Positions 1 to 8,027 of a stretch of 64,000 bases of DNA are shown here, piece by piece; the stretch's first letter is position 1, and each line of letters starts with the position of its first letter. The notes below the pieces were generated by a model. The model did not search any database, was not told the origin of the DNA, and saw only the letters and a program-made list of their open reading frames with translations. The translations under genes were made by a program, and so were the position numbers. This stretch comes from Pseudomonas capeferrum (GTDB taxonomy: Bacteria; Pseudomonadota; Gammaproteobacteria; Pseudomonadales; Pseudomonadaceae). The stretch spans positions 1-64,000 of the forward strand of contig NZ_JAAMQM010000017.1 of assembly GCF_013523055.1 (NCBI RefSeq), read 5' to 3'.

Positions 1-523
1 CATCCATGTTCATCGCCCCGCCCGAGTCCACCACATAGATGCAGGTGGCGCCGTAGCTTTCCATCAGCTTCGCCTGTTGCGCGAGCCCTTCGGGCGTTTG
101 CATATGGCTCATCATCAGGAAGCCCACGGTGTCCATGCCCAGCTCGCGGGCGTATTCGATGTGCTGCTTCGACACGTCCGCCTCGGTGCAATGGGTGGCC
201 ACGCGCACGACACGCGCGCCGGCGGTGTAGGCGGCTTTCAGGTCGTGGATGGTGCCGATCCCTGGCAGCAGCAGCGTGGCGATCTTGGCGTGGTTGACCG
301 CGTCGGCGGCTGCTTCGATCCATTCGAGGTCGGTATGGGCACCGAAACCGTAGTTGAAACTGGAGCCCTGCAGGCCATCGCCGTGGGCGACTTCGATGGA
401 GTCGACCTTGGCTCGATCCAGTGCCGTGGCGATGGCGCGCACGTCATCCAGCGAATACTGGTGGCGGATGGCGTGCATGCCATCGCGTAGGGTCACGTCG
501 GAGATGTAGAGTTTCTGGCTCAT
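1..523 (-). CDS. mhpE: 4-hydroxy-2-oxovalerate aldolase, partial (C-terminus beyond window)
   Basis: Class II pyruvate aldolase that splits 4-hydroxy-2-oxovalerate into pyruvate and acetaldehyde, the last carbon-carbon cleavage of the meta pathway. The N-terminal 174 residues are present; the rest runs off the left edge. The opening reads MSQKLYISDVTLRDGMHAIR, the DRE-TIM metallolyase motif (TLRDG) with the family's catalytic Arg-Asp pair. Its ATG overlaps the stop of the acetaldehyde dehydrogenase gene by 4 bases, so the two are translationally coupled. This is the expected arrangement, because the two enzymes form a complex that channels acetaldehyde. Family names vary (MhpE, DmpG, BphI, XylK), so the symbol is by family only. 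Confidence 0.93.
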   Translation of the reverse strand, partial: MSQKLYISDVTLRDGMHAIRHQYSLDDVRAIATALDRAKVDSIEVAHGDGLQGSSFNYGFGAHTDLEWIEAAADAVNHAKIATLLLPGIGTIHDLKAAYTAGARVVRVATHCTEADVSKQHIEYARELGMDTVGFLMMSHMQTPEGLAQQAKLMESYGATCIYVVDSGGAMNMD

Positions 524-1449
524 GCCGAAGCCCCCATTGCTTGCGCCATGCGCTCGGCGGTGGCCAGCGCGGCGGAGGTCATGATGTCGAGATTGCCGGC
601 GTAGGCCGGCAGGTAGTGAGCGGCGCCTTCGACTTCAAGGAACACCGAGGTTTTCAAGCCCGAGAACTTACCGTGGCCGGGGATGTTCAGGTCGGTGACA
701 TCGTCGAACTGCACCTTCTGCTTCAAGCGGTAACCCGGCACATAGGCCTGCACGGCGGCGGCCATTTCTTCCACGCTCGCCTCGACCCTGGCTTTGTCTA
801 CAGACTCGCTGAGTACGTACACGGTGTCACGCATGATCAGCGGCGGCTCCGCCGGGTTCATGATGATGATCGCCTTGCCCTTCGCGGCGCCGCCGATCAC
901 CTCAATGGCCTTGCTGGTGGTCTCGGTGAACTCATCGATATTGGCGCGTGTGCCTGGGCCGGCGGATTTCGAGGCGATGGAAGCGATGATTTCCGCGTAG
1001 TGGACTTTGGCCACCCGGGCAACAGCGGCCACCATCGGAATGGTCGCCTGCCCGCCGCAGGTCACCATGTTCACGTTCAGCGCTTGCAGGTGCTGCTCCA
1101 GGTTGACCACCGGCACGCAATACGGACCGATTGCGGCCGGGGTCAGGTCGATCAAGCGAAGATTGGGCTTGTGACCGCGCAGGAAGGCGTCGTTCTTCAC
1201 GTGAGCGCCAGCGCTGGTTGCATCGAAGACGAAGTCGATCTCGTGGAAGATCGGCAGGCGGGACAGGCCCTCGACGCCTTCGTGGGTGGTGGCGACGCCC
1301 ATTCGTGAGGCACGGGCCAGACCGTCGGAGGCCGGGTCGATACCGACCATGACGGCCATTTCCAGGTGCTGCGCGTTGCGCAGGATTTTGATCATCAAAT
1401 CGGTACCGATGTTGCCGGAACCGATGATGGCGACTTTGCGTTTACTCAT
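520..1449 (-). CDS. mhpF: Acetaldehyde dehydrogenase (acylating)
   Basis: Oxidises acetaldehyde with NAD+ and CoA to acetyl-CoA, working in a complex with the downstream aldolase. The 309-residue protein has an N-terminal Rossmann motif (IIGSGNIGTDL) and a conserved TCGGQATIP stretch holding the likely catalytic cysteine. I chose the ATG at 1449 (MSKRKVAIIG) because homologues begin there and AGAGAG sits 7 bases upstream. An in-frame start 18 bases earlier (MSREKT) overlaps the end of the hydratase gene and cannot be excluded. The gene is GC-rich like its two lower-pathway neighbours. Confidence 0.95.
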   Translation of the reverse strand: MSKRKVAIIGSGNIGTDLMIKILRNAQHLEMAVMVGIDPASDGLARASRMGVATTHEGVEGLSRLPIFHEIDFVFDATSAGAHVKNDAFLRGHKPNLRLIDLTPAAIGPYCVPVVNLEQHLQALNVNMVTCGGQATIPMVAAVARVAKVHYAEIIASIASKSAGPGTRANIDEFTETTSKAIEVIGGAAKGKAIIIMNPAEPPLIMRDTVYVLSESVDKARVEASVEEMAAAVQAYVPGYRLKQKVQFDDVTDLNIPGHGKFSGLKTSVFLEVEGAAHYLPAYAGNLDIMTSAALATAERMAQAMGASA

Positions 1450-1463
1450 GGTTTTCTCTCTGC

Positions 1464-2258
1464 TCATTCGCCGCTGAAGGTCACGCCGACGCGGCCCAGG
1501 CCGTCGATCTCGGCGTCGAAACGGTCACCGGCGGCCACCGCCACCATCGGCCCGAGGGCACCGGTGAGGACGATGTCGCCGGCCTTGAGCGGCTCGCCCA
1601 GGCGGGCCATGGTGCGGGCCAGCCAGACCGCCGCATTCAGCGGATGGCCGAAGCATTCGGCGCCGCTGCCGGCGGACGCTTCCTCGCCATTGCGGGTCAT
1701 GCGCATGGCCGCGCCGCGCAAGTCCAGGCCGTCGATACGGCGGGCCGGGCCGCCGAGCACGAAGCAACCGCTGGAGGCGTTGTCGGCTACGGTGTCGGCA
1801 AAGCGGATGTTCCAGCCCTGCACGCGGCTACCGACGACCTCCAGTGCCGGGAGGACCCAGTTGGTGGCATTGATGAGATCGGCGAAAGTGGTGTCGGCGC
1901 TGGGCAGGTCGCGCTCCAGTACCAAGGCGATCTCCGCCTCGATCCTCGGTTGCAGCACTCGGCTGAAGGGCACAGTTTCGTTATCGCCATAGGCCATGTC
2001 GGCGAACAGGCAGCCGAAATCCGGCTGGTCCACGCCCAACTGGGCCTGCACCTTGGGGTTGGTCAGGCCGACTTTGCGGCCGACCAGGCGCCGGCCGTTG
2101 GCCAGGGCGTGGGCGACATTGAGGCGCTGGATGGCGTAGGCGGCCTCGCCGTTCTCCGCGCCCAGGGAATCACGCAAGGGAGCAATGGTCTCGCCCTGCT
2201 GTTCCGCGCGACGAAGGTCCGCGGCCAGGCGTTCGAGAGTCTCTTGGCTGATGGTCAT
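1464..2258 (-). CDS. mhpD: 2-oxopent-4-enoate hydratase (MhpD family)
   Basis: Adds water to 2-hydroxypenta-2,4-dienoate to give 4-hydroxy-2-oxovalerate, the step before the aldolase. The protein is 264 residues, the usual family length. It carries the metal-binding EAEIALVLE segment and the later ALEVVGSR segment typical of the fumarylacetoacetase-like hydratases. The start is well supported, with AGAGG about 7 bases before the ATG. It is closely followed by the dehydrogenase gene. About 268 bases separate it from the upstream hydroxylase gene, so it may have its own promoter or mark a join between two cassettes. Confidence 0.93.
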   Translation of the reverse strand: MTISQETLERLAADLRRAEQQGETIAPLRDSLGAENGEAAYAIQRLNVAHALANGRRLVGRKVGLTNPKVQAQLGVDQPDFGCLFADMAYGDNETVPFSRVLQPRIEAEIALVLERDLPSADTTFADLINATNWVLPALEVVGSRVQGWNIRFADTVADNASSGCFVLGGPARRIDGLDLRGAAMRMTRNGEEASAGSGAECFGHPLNAAVWLARTMARLGEPLKAGDIVLTGALGPMVAVAAGDRFDAEIDGLGRVGVTFSGE

Positions 2259-2526
2259 GGGGCACCTCTGTTCAGTGCTGATGGAAGCCCAGTTGCCGGC
2301 GACGTCTCGGCGTAACTAAGTTGCCGACTCACCGCTGGACCTCCACATGGTTTTTTAGGGCCGTCCTCGTGATGCCTGTATGGCTAGTGTCGAAAACCCG
2401 GACACGAGCAGCCCCAGGACTAGTCACGAAGAACAGTCCGCGTTTCATTTGAATAAAGGTCGTCAGCAGGAGGCTTCACAGTCGTCTCTGACTACTAAGC
2501 CCTCTGGACTGGTACGATCCGACTTG
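2259..2526. other. Gap between upper- and lower-pathway genes
   Basis: This 268-base space divides the hydroxylase gene from the hydratase gene, whereas all other neighbours in the cluster overlap or nearly so. The only open frames are antisense extensions. I see no convincing terminator or gene fragment. Base composition shifts here, with GC-rich lower-pathway genes on the left and clearly less GC-rich upper-pathway genes on the right. Confidence 0.5.
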
Positions 2527-4068
2527 TCAGCCCAAAGCAGGTACATCCAGGTTACCGCTTGCAGCCAAGACGATTTTGTCCGGGCGTACAGCGACGACAT
2601 CGACCCCATGCTTGTCGAGCCAGGCAATCAGCTCACCGTCAATGTCGATCAAGTCGCTATCGGTCTGCGCGTGCTGATCGACCGAGCGCAACGCGATAAA
2701 CCGTGCTCCCAGCTCTTCCCATGCGGCTTTCTGAGAGGCATTGAGCTTGCTGGCGGGATCGATGTTGGCGCCCAGGAAAACGATGCCATCTCCGGCAAGA
2801 TCATCGAGCAGGCTGAATTTCCCTCTGCAGTTGGCTGCTCGCGGCTGCGGCAGCAGCTTGCCAACCACGTCCTTACTCCCTTCACCTTTTTGCAGCCATC
2901 CCAGTTGATAATGAGGTGGACGCAGCACTGCCGGCAGATCGCCAGACGTGCGTTCGGCCTCCATCATTGCCGCAATCTGTTCGTCGGACAGTTCTCGCTT
3001 GATGATCATGCCCATGCCGACCGAAAGCTGCGTATAGCGATCCACATCCGGCGCGCGCTCGGTCTCGTAGGTGTCCAGAATGGATTCAGGCAACCGCCCA
3101 CGCAGCACTTCGGCCAACTTCAGGCAAACGTTTTGGGTATCGCGAATGCAAGACTGCATCCCCGACCCAGCCCACGGCGGCATCAGGTGCGCAGCGTCGC
3201 CGCAGAGGATGACGCGGCCTTCACGCCAGCGTTCGGCAAAGCGCACGTGGTGGTTATAAAAGGCCTGCTGGTGGATCTCCACTTCGTTTTCGGTTACACC
3301 GAGCAAATTGAGCAACTTCCAAAGTTGTTCGTGGGTTTGGAAGTCGGCATCTGTCTCACCGGGATTGAGCGGAAACTCCCAGCGATGGTTGCCCATCGAC
3401 AGTGCAATATCGACCACAGGCCGCTTCTTGTCCGACCAGAACGTCAGCATATGGCGGTTCGGCCACCACCGTTTGACGCGGCAGTCGATAACCACCCAGC
3501 GAACCGGCAAGGTGTCACCGATCAGTTTGATGCCCAACTGCTCCCGGATCTGGCTTGCGCCACCATCACAGGCCAATGCGTAACGAGCTCGAACAGTTTC
3601 GACATCGCCAGTATCCAGATTCTTGACGCTGACGGTTACACCTTCACCGTCCTGGTCGAGCGAAATCGTCTCGTACCCATACTTGACGCTCACGCTCTCA
3701 TAGCGTTGCGCGCCGTCGCGGAGAATTCTCTCCATCTCGGGCTGATAGATCGCATAGGAGGTAGGGTGACCGAATTCGCTGGAAGGGAAAGGCATCGAAG
3801 TCAGCTCACGACCTTCGTAGTCCACCCAGCGCAGTGAGTGGGTCACGTCCATGACTTCCTTCATTCTCGCGGCCAGGCCCATGCCCTGGAAAATGCGCAT
3901 GGTCCAGTCATTTACCGTTACCGCACGGGCCCTGGAATAGATGTCCTTGTTGCGCTCGATGGCGACGGTCTTCACCCCAAGCTTGCCAAGAACGTTGGCA
4001 GCAGCGACACCGCCTGGGCCGTAACCAATAATGGCGATGTCTGCGTCGAACTGAGTCTTGTTACTCAT
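2527..4068 (-). CDS. FAD-dependent aromatic hydroxylase, MhpA-like
   Basis: A single-component flavoprotein monooxygenase of 513 residues that probably hydroxylates a phenolic substrate ortho to its hydroxyl, producing a catechol. The N-terminal dinucleotide-binding motif is at residues 13-20 (IIGYGPGG). The second FAD motif, GDAAHLMPPWAGSGMQSCIRD in part, matches the family of 3-(3-hydroxyphenyl)propionate hydroxylase. A thioredoxin-like C-terminal tail follows, as usual in this family. Its ATG overlaps the hydrolase stop by 4 bases. The substrate is not readable; hydroxyphenylpropionate-like or other substituted phenols are plausible. Codon and base use are less GC-rich than in the lower-pathway genes. 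Confidence 0.88.
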   Translation of the reverse strand: MSNKTQFDADIAIIGYGPGGVAAANVLGKLGVKTVAIERNKDIYSRARAVTVNDWTMRIFQGMGLAARMKEVMDVTHSLRWVDYEGRELTSMPFPSSEFGHPTSYAIYQPEMERILRDGAQRYESVSVKYGYETISLDQDGEGVTVSVKNLDTGDVETVRARYALACDGGASQIREQLGIKLIGDTLPVRWVVIDCRVKRWWPNRHMLTFWSDKKRPVVDIALSMGNHRWEFPLNPGETDADFQTHEQLWKLLNLLGVTENEVEIHQQAFYNHHVRFAERWREGRVILCGDAAHLMPPWAGSGMQSCIRDTQNVCLKLAEVLRGRLPESILDTYETERAPDVDRYTQLSVGMGMIIKRELSDEQIAAMMEAERTSGDLPAVLRPPHYQLGWLQKGEGSKDVVGKLLPQPRAANCRGKFSLLDDLAGDGIVFLGANIDPASKLNASQKAAWEELGARFIALRSVDQHAQTDSDLIDIDGELIAWLDKHGVDVVAVRPDKIVLAASGNLDVPALG

Positions 4069-4889
4069 GGGGCAAGAAATCCTTCAACAATGCGATTGAA
4101 CTCGTCGGCGTGTTCCCATTGCACCCAGTGACCGCATTGCGGCATCACCAGAAAACGAGCATGGGGAATCTGCTTCATCAACGTGAAACCGGCGTCCAGA
4201 GGCATCACACGATCTTCGCGCCCCCAAATGATCAGCGTCTGGTGCGGTAGCCGCGTCAGTCGAGCATCTCGCCACAGCTCTTCGGGCATGCCTCCAGGAC
4301 CCGGACGCATCGGCGGCTGAGCGACGATCCGTGGGTCCATCGCAGCCTCAAAGCGCTCCTTTAACAGATCGTCAGTGAGCGCTGCCGGGTTAAACACCAT
4401 CTGGCTCGTGAAGCTTTTGAGGCGATCTAAGGACGGCCCAGGACCGTCGTAGAAACCGACCAGGTTCTTGATTCCCTCCGTCGGGAACACCGAGCTGACC
4501 GGCGCCCCCCCGCCTGGGCCCATCAGGACCATGCGGTTGATGCGCTCCGGCTTCTCCAGAGCAATCTTCAGGGTGACCATTCCGCCCATCGAGTTGCCCA
4601 CAAAATCCGCTTTGTCGATGCCAAGCGCGTCGAGGAGTCCAATGATGACTCCAGCCCACCAACCTGGAATGGGGGCATCCGTCGGCTTCATATCCGACTT
4701 GCCGAACCCCGGCAGGTCAGGGCAGATGACGCGATGGGTCGCAGCGAAGTGGGTGATATTGCGGCTGTAATTCGACCATCCGGTTGCTCCGGGACCGGAA
4801 CCTTGGAGAAGTACCAGAGCTGGGCCTTGACCCTCATCATGGTAGTGAACCTTGACGCCATTGATCGTGGCGAAACTGCCCTTAGCCAT
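4065..4889 (-). CDS. Meta-cleavage product hydrolase (alpha/beta hydrolase, MhpC/BphD type)
   Basis: Hydrolyses the C-C bond of a 2-hydroxy-6-oxo-dienoate ring-fission product, releasing 2-hydroxypenta-2,4-dienoate and an acid. The 274-residue protein has the BphD-like oxyanion segment GSGPGATGWSNY (residues 30-41). The nucleophile elbow is GNSMGG (Ser100), and the expected triad partners are Asp226 (GREDRV) and His254 (CGHWVQWEH). It overlaps the dioxygenase gene by 8 bases and the hydroxylase gene by 4, so the three upper genes form one tight operon. The acid released depends on the unknown ring substituent. Confidence 0.9.
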   Translation of the reverse strand: MAKGSFATINGVKVHYHDEGQGPALVLLQGSGPGATGWSNYSRNITHFAATHRVICPDLPGFGKSDMKPTDAPIPGWWAGVIIGLLDALGIDKADFVGNSMGGMVTLKIALEKPERINRMVLMGPGGGAPVSSVFPTEGIKNLVGFYDGPGPSLDRLKSFTSQMVFNPAALTDDLLKERFEAAMDPRIVAQPPMRPGPGGMPEELWRDARLTRLPHQTLIIWGREDRVMPLDAGFTLMKQIPHARFLVMPQCGHWVQWEHADEFNRIVEGFLAP

Positions 4890-5772
4890 GTGTGCGATCC
4901 TCCGGTTTGATCTTCAGTTCGTGGCCCCAGATGCTCATCGAGTCGTGGCGCTCCACAGTCCAGGTCGCATCGTTGATCTCGCGCGCCCCCCAGCCGTACT
5001 CGAACTCCCACTTCGACGGTGACAGCATGTAGAACGAAGTCATGTGGTCATTCGTATGGCGACCGAGGTCCCATGCCAGCGGAACGCCGTTCTTCTTCAC
5101 GCGGTCGAGGGCGAGTCCGACATCGTCCAGGCTCTGGGTCTGCAGCATGAGATGGATGATTCTTTTGGGGTGGGGAACCGCCGCAAATGCAAGGGAGTGA
5201 TGGCGCGCATTGCAGTGCATAAAAGTCACTTTTGCGCGCATGCCAGGCGCAGGCATGAACTCGATGTAATCGCTGAGTTTGAAACCCAGACTGGCCCAGA
5301 ACGCTTGATACTCGGCATCGTCCCTCACTGCGATTACTATGTGACCAAGACCCTGATCGCCAGTGACGAAACCCAGTACACCAGCGGGCGACACGAACGG
5401 CTTCTGGAACAACTGAGTCGCTCCATAGAACACCTCGATCGTCACTCCGGCGGGATCCACGAAAGTGGCCAGCTCAACGACGCCGCGCGCCTTGGCCAGC
5501 GCTATATCCTTCGTATACGGGACATCTTGCGCATCCAGGGACGCCAATACATCGGCAAAGGCGACCGGCGTCGAAGTTTCAAAGCCAATAGCCTTGAGGT
5601 CGTCCAGCGGACCCTGCTCAACGCGCAAACGCCAGGCGCGCTCGTCGACGCGCATTTCCAGCGCACCTTCACTTTCGTTGACCTCGGCGCCGAGGATCTT
5701 GCGGCCGTATTCGGCCCAGGCCTCTAGGTCAGCAGCTTCGACGACGACGTAGCCCAATGCAGAAATGGACAT
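4882..5772 (-). CDS. Type I (VOC) extradiol ring-cleavage dioxygenase, BphC-like
   Basis: Fe(II) enzyme that opens a catechol ring next to one hydroxyl. It is a two-domain vicinal-oxygen-chelate protein of 296 residues. The C-terminal domain supplies the probable iron ligands His144 (GLGHIVIAV), His207 (RIIHLML) and Glu258 (WEFEYG). Catalytic residues appear at His192, His243 (NDHM) and Tyr248. I chose the ATG at 5772 (MSISALGYV), which has GGAGAA 6 bases upstream; an upstream in-frame start adds five residues. E. coli MhpB, the usual partner of MhpA, belongs to the unrelated LigB family, so this pairing is notable. It is the first gene of the operon. Confidence 0.92.
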   Translation of the reverse strand: MSISALGYVVVEAADLEAWAEYGRKILGAEVNESEGALEMRVDERAWRLRVEQGPLDDLKAIGFETSTPVAFADVLASLDAQDVPYTKDIALAKARGVVELATFVDPAGVTIEVFYGATQLFQKPFVSPAGVLGFVTGDQGLGHIVIAVRDDAEYQAFWASLGFKLSDYIEFMPAPGMRAKVTFMHCNARHHSLAFAAVPHPKRIIHLMLQTQSLDDVGLALDRVKKNGVPLAWDLGRHTNDHMTSFYMLSPSKWEFEYGWGAREINDATWTVERHDSMSIWGHELKIKPEDRTHG

Positions 5773-5848
5773 ATGTTCTCCGTGCATGAATGTGAGTTGA
5801 CGCTTGGCTATGGGCTTGGGGAGGAATGAGCGTCTGGATCGCGAAGAC

Positions 5849-5864
5849 CGTCCCGTTTGGGACG
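5849..5864. repeat. Inverted repeat in the leader of the catabolic operon
   Basis: Perfect 6-base arms CGTCCC and GGGACG around a 4-base loop lie about 80 bases upstream of the dioxygenase start. It could be an operator or a small leader hairpin; the sequence does not decide between them. Confidence 0.4.
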
Positions 5865-5952
5865 TCGCGTAACACTTGGGAGTGGTTCGTCGCTTATCGG
5901 TGGATAACCGTCGACGCTGAAGTCCCAGCTGTTGCCCACCCTTGCCCTTGGC

Positions 5953-6102
5953 TTAGCGACGATTAGTTGCTAGCCCAAGCAGCATTCTCAACGATGGTTC
6001 ACACGCCATTTGGGTGCTGAAGGTGAGCGGGATTGACTTGGTCGGGTCGCCGGTGCGATCGGGGATGGATGCTGCAGCAGCTTTAAGGCTGAGATCATTC
6101 AT
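5953..6102 (-). CDS. Small ORF, 49 residues, unknown
   Basis: An open frame of 49 residues beginning MNDLSLKAAAASIP, with ATAGAGG about 8 bases before its ATG. It lies between the catabolic operon and tetR and reads in the same direction. I do not recognise it. It may be a real short peptide, the truncated start of a lost gene, or chance. There is no membrane segment or cysteine motif. Confidence 0.25.
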   Translation of the reverse strand: MNDLSLKAAAASIPDRTGDPTKSIPLTFSTQMACEPSLRMLLGLATNRR

Positions 6103-6194
6103 CGAATAAACCTCTATTTGTTTTTATTGGTCTCGCTCAGGCCTTGGAGGCTTGGCTTTTGCCTGGCCCCGGCAGAGCAGACGACATCACACAT

Positions 6195-6216
6195 CGACAT
6201 ATCAATGTATGTGTCG
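6195..6216. promoter_or_regulatory. Candidate TetR operator (imperfect palindrome)
   Basis: A 22-base imperfect palindrome with outer arms CGACA and TGTCG; 16 of 22 positions are symmetric and the centre is AT-rich. It lies in the 0.77-kb space between tetR and the catabolic operon, the expected place for a TetR-family site controlling that operon. The assignment is by position and symmetry only. Confidence 0.4.
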
Positions 6217-6544
6217 TTCGCTACATAAGCTAAGTGAAAGCGCCTGCCTTGATCAAGCCCCCGGCAAGATTTTTGTGGCTAGAGCCGGACGGCCGGTCGT
6301 TGGGCCATGACTGCTTTTCCATCTAACAACGTCTAGAACGGTGCTCTCGGGCGATGGGTGAATCGTTGCCTAAGAGCAGTGAGGATTGTTTCAGAGAGGG
6401 GGAGTTGGCAGGGCGACGTTCTCGCTAGCTCAGAAAAGACCCGGGTTGGTGCGCCACCAAAGCCACTTCCCAGGCGCATTGTCCGGCTGGCACCTAGGCT
6501 TGGTTCTTTTCTGCACGTCCGATGTCGCCCGGGGCGCTGAATAA
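6217..6544. other. Intergenic space downstream of tetR
   Basis: About 330 bases between the tetR stop and the palindrome. Short open frames on both strands lack ribosome binding sites and family resemblance. No clear terminator was seen. It probably holds the end of the tetR transcript and upstream sequence of the catabolic promoter. Confidence 0.4.
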
Positions 6545-7231
6545 TTAGCCTCCTAAAGGCTTGCGTTCTTCAAGGCGCTTCTCTGCCAGGGCCTGCATTG
6601 CGCAGAGCTGCTGGCGACAGCAATTGACCACATCCACCGATCCCGGATCCAATTGCGAGGCAACGAAAATGCCATCCCCGAATGCCATCCACACCTGTGA
6701 CAGCTCCTCGGCGAGGTCACGAGGCAGAATCTGACCTGCTGGGCGGATAACGTGGAGAATCTGCTCCGCCAAGATGTCACGGCTGTGCTTGCGAATACGA
6801 GCAATGACGCTGGTCACCTCGGGATCCGAGCTACGACGCTCTAAGCCAATGAGGAAAATAAGTCTCATGAACGCGGGAGGTTTTTCAAGGAACTCGGCAT
6901 CACTGCGCGCCTGGCTTTCTATCAGATCCGCATCATTAGTCCTCGCGCTTCTGCGTGCCAGGTTACTGTCAATCACCTGTAAGGCACTATGCTCGAGAGC
7001 CGCCAGCAGTAGTTTTTCCTTACTTCCAAAGTGCCAGTAAATTGAGGTTGTGGGATAGCCGCTACGCTCCCTGATCATCGACATACTGGTACCGGCATAG
7101 CCGAATTCGGCCATCAGACCCATCGTTACATCAAGAATCTTTTCCGGATTCGCTTCGGCCCGTTGGCGTGTGGTTGAGCGTTTTTTTACGACCTTACTTT
7201 TTTTTTCCGACGAATGCTCCGCATTGCTCAT
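6545..7231 (-). CDS. TetR/AcrR family transcriptional regulator
   Basis: A 228-residue regulator and probable repressor of the adjacent catabolic operon. The N-terminal tail is rich in Lys and Arg. It is followed by the TetR DNA-binding domain (about residues 27-75), containing FGYAGTSMSMIRERSGYPTT and the signature SIYWHFGSKEKLL. The rest would be the helical ligand-binding domain, with no residues that identify a ligand. The start is supported by AAGGGGA 6 bases before the ATG. It reads in the same direction as the catabolic genes but is 0.77 kb upstream, so it is probably a separate transcript. Aromatic pathways of this kind are more often run by LysR, IclR or XylR-type proteins. Confidence 0.9.
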   Translation of the reverse strand: MSNAEHSSEKKSKVVKKRSTTRQRAEANPEKILDVTMGLMAEFGYAGTSMSMIRERSGYPTTSIYWHFGSKEKLLLAALEHSALQVIDSNLARRSARTNDADLIESQARSDAEFLEKPPAFMRLIFLIGLERRSSDPEVTSVIARIRKHSRDILAEQILHVIRPAGQILPRDLAEELSQVWMAFGDGIFVASQLDPGSVDVVNCCRQQLCAMQALAEKRLEERKPLGG

Positions 7232-7708
7232 CGGTTTATCCCCTTGAATCTAATAATCGTCTTAGCCAGCTGACCACAATATCGCTCATGGCCTCCTTCA
7301 GGCACCAGTGCTACTCGAGCTCTCAGATCGAAGTCAGCTTCGGAGGGATACAAGGCCTCGCTGGTCGCGGGTATGACAATTGTGACCATCTGCATCTTCA
7401 ACCGGCTACCTCGACATCACCTCGAAGGCCGATCCCGAACACTCGTACCGACCTCCAGATGATGGTCAGAAAGATTCTCTTTGGCTCGACAAAGCGCTTC
7501 ATTCATGCCTTCGATCTTCGTGAAACCCTGACGATGAACTGACGGCATAAACCTGGCGACAACCATACTGGTAGAGCGCTTTTGAATCCATGATAAGCCT
7601 ATGTGGCCAAGCGGTGACCAGCGGTTTCTCAACCACCGGACCGGTTCTTTCGACGAGCCTGGCAATTGGCAGGCCGCAATTAGGACCGACGAGGGTTTTG
7701 CAAATCAA
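7232..7708. other. Degenerate intergenic DNA, possible transposase remnants
   Basis: About 480 bases without an intact gene. Minus-strand frames near 7,417-7,708 contain fragments (for example SKALYQYGCRQVYAV) that loosely resemble the start of an IS3-type orfB region. They lack the integrase core and are broken by stops. This fits decay of the insertion sequence whose orfA end lies next to it. Confidence 0.35.
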
Positions 7709-7850
7709 TCAGCATGTGCGCTCGTACTCTTCCGACATCAAGAGCGCGGTAGCCTTGTTTAAAATGGATTCTCCTGCTCAAGACGAGCGATCCGGGCTCG
7801 CAGCTCCTGGATTTTCTACTGCTCGGGCGTCAGGGCTTTGCTCTGAGGCG
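7709..7850 (-). pseudogene. IS3-family transposase orfA remnant
   Basis: Read on the minus strand, this stretch gives ALTPEQ, a stop, then KIQELRARIARLEQEN. After a one-base frame change it continues ILNKATALLMSEEYERT and stops. This is the leucine-zipper and C-terminal end of IS3-family OrfA proteins, which typically end in ILKKATALLMS-like sequence. The in-frame stop and frameshift show it is dead. The N-terminal helix-turn-helix part is missing. It is direct evidence of past mobile-element activity next to glmS. Confidence 0.75.
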
Positions 7851-8027
7851 TTACCCCAGCCCAAAACATGGAACTCCATTGATCGGATCAACATTCACGT
7901 AAACGGCCGTCGCTTTGACGATGCCATTTTCGATCAACGCATACGTCAGTCGTGGCGTACCCTCGGCATCATCGTGCAGAACACAAGCTGTGGCTGCTTG
8001 GAACACGGGGAAGATGGCTGCGCCCAT
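7851..8027 (-). CDS. Small hypothetical protein, 58 residues
   Basis: An open frame beginning MGAAIFPVFQAATACVL and ending in VDPINGVPCFGLG, with AGAGGC about 6 bases before the ATG. It has the look of a compact beta-rich conserved small protein, but I cannot name a family. Its stop abuts the IS3 remnant, so its end may have been set by that insertion. It lies in a decayed region and may itself be a fragment. Confidence 0.4.
   Translation of the reverse strand: MGAAIFPVFQAATACVLHDDAEGTPRLTYALIENGIVKATAVYVNVDPINGVPCFGLG

Noticed and set aside
2380..3837. Open frame opposite the flavin hydroxylase (485 residues)
   Set aside because: The minus-strand hydroxylase has clear FAD motifs and operon overlap; this frame has neither a start signal nor recognisable domains.
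6358..6540. 60-residue plus-strand ORF between the catabolic operon and tetR
   Set aside because: No ribosome binding site, Arg-rich random-looking composition and no family resemblance.
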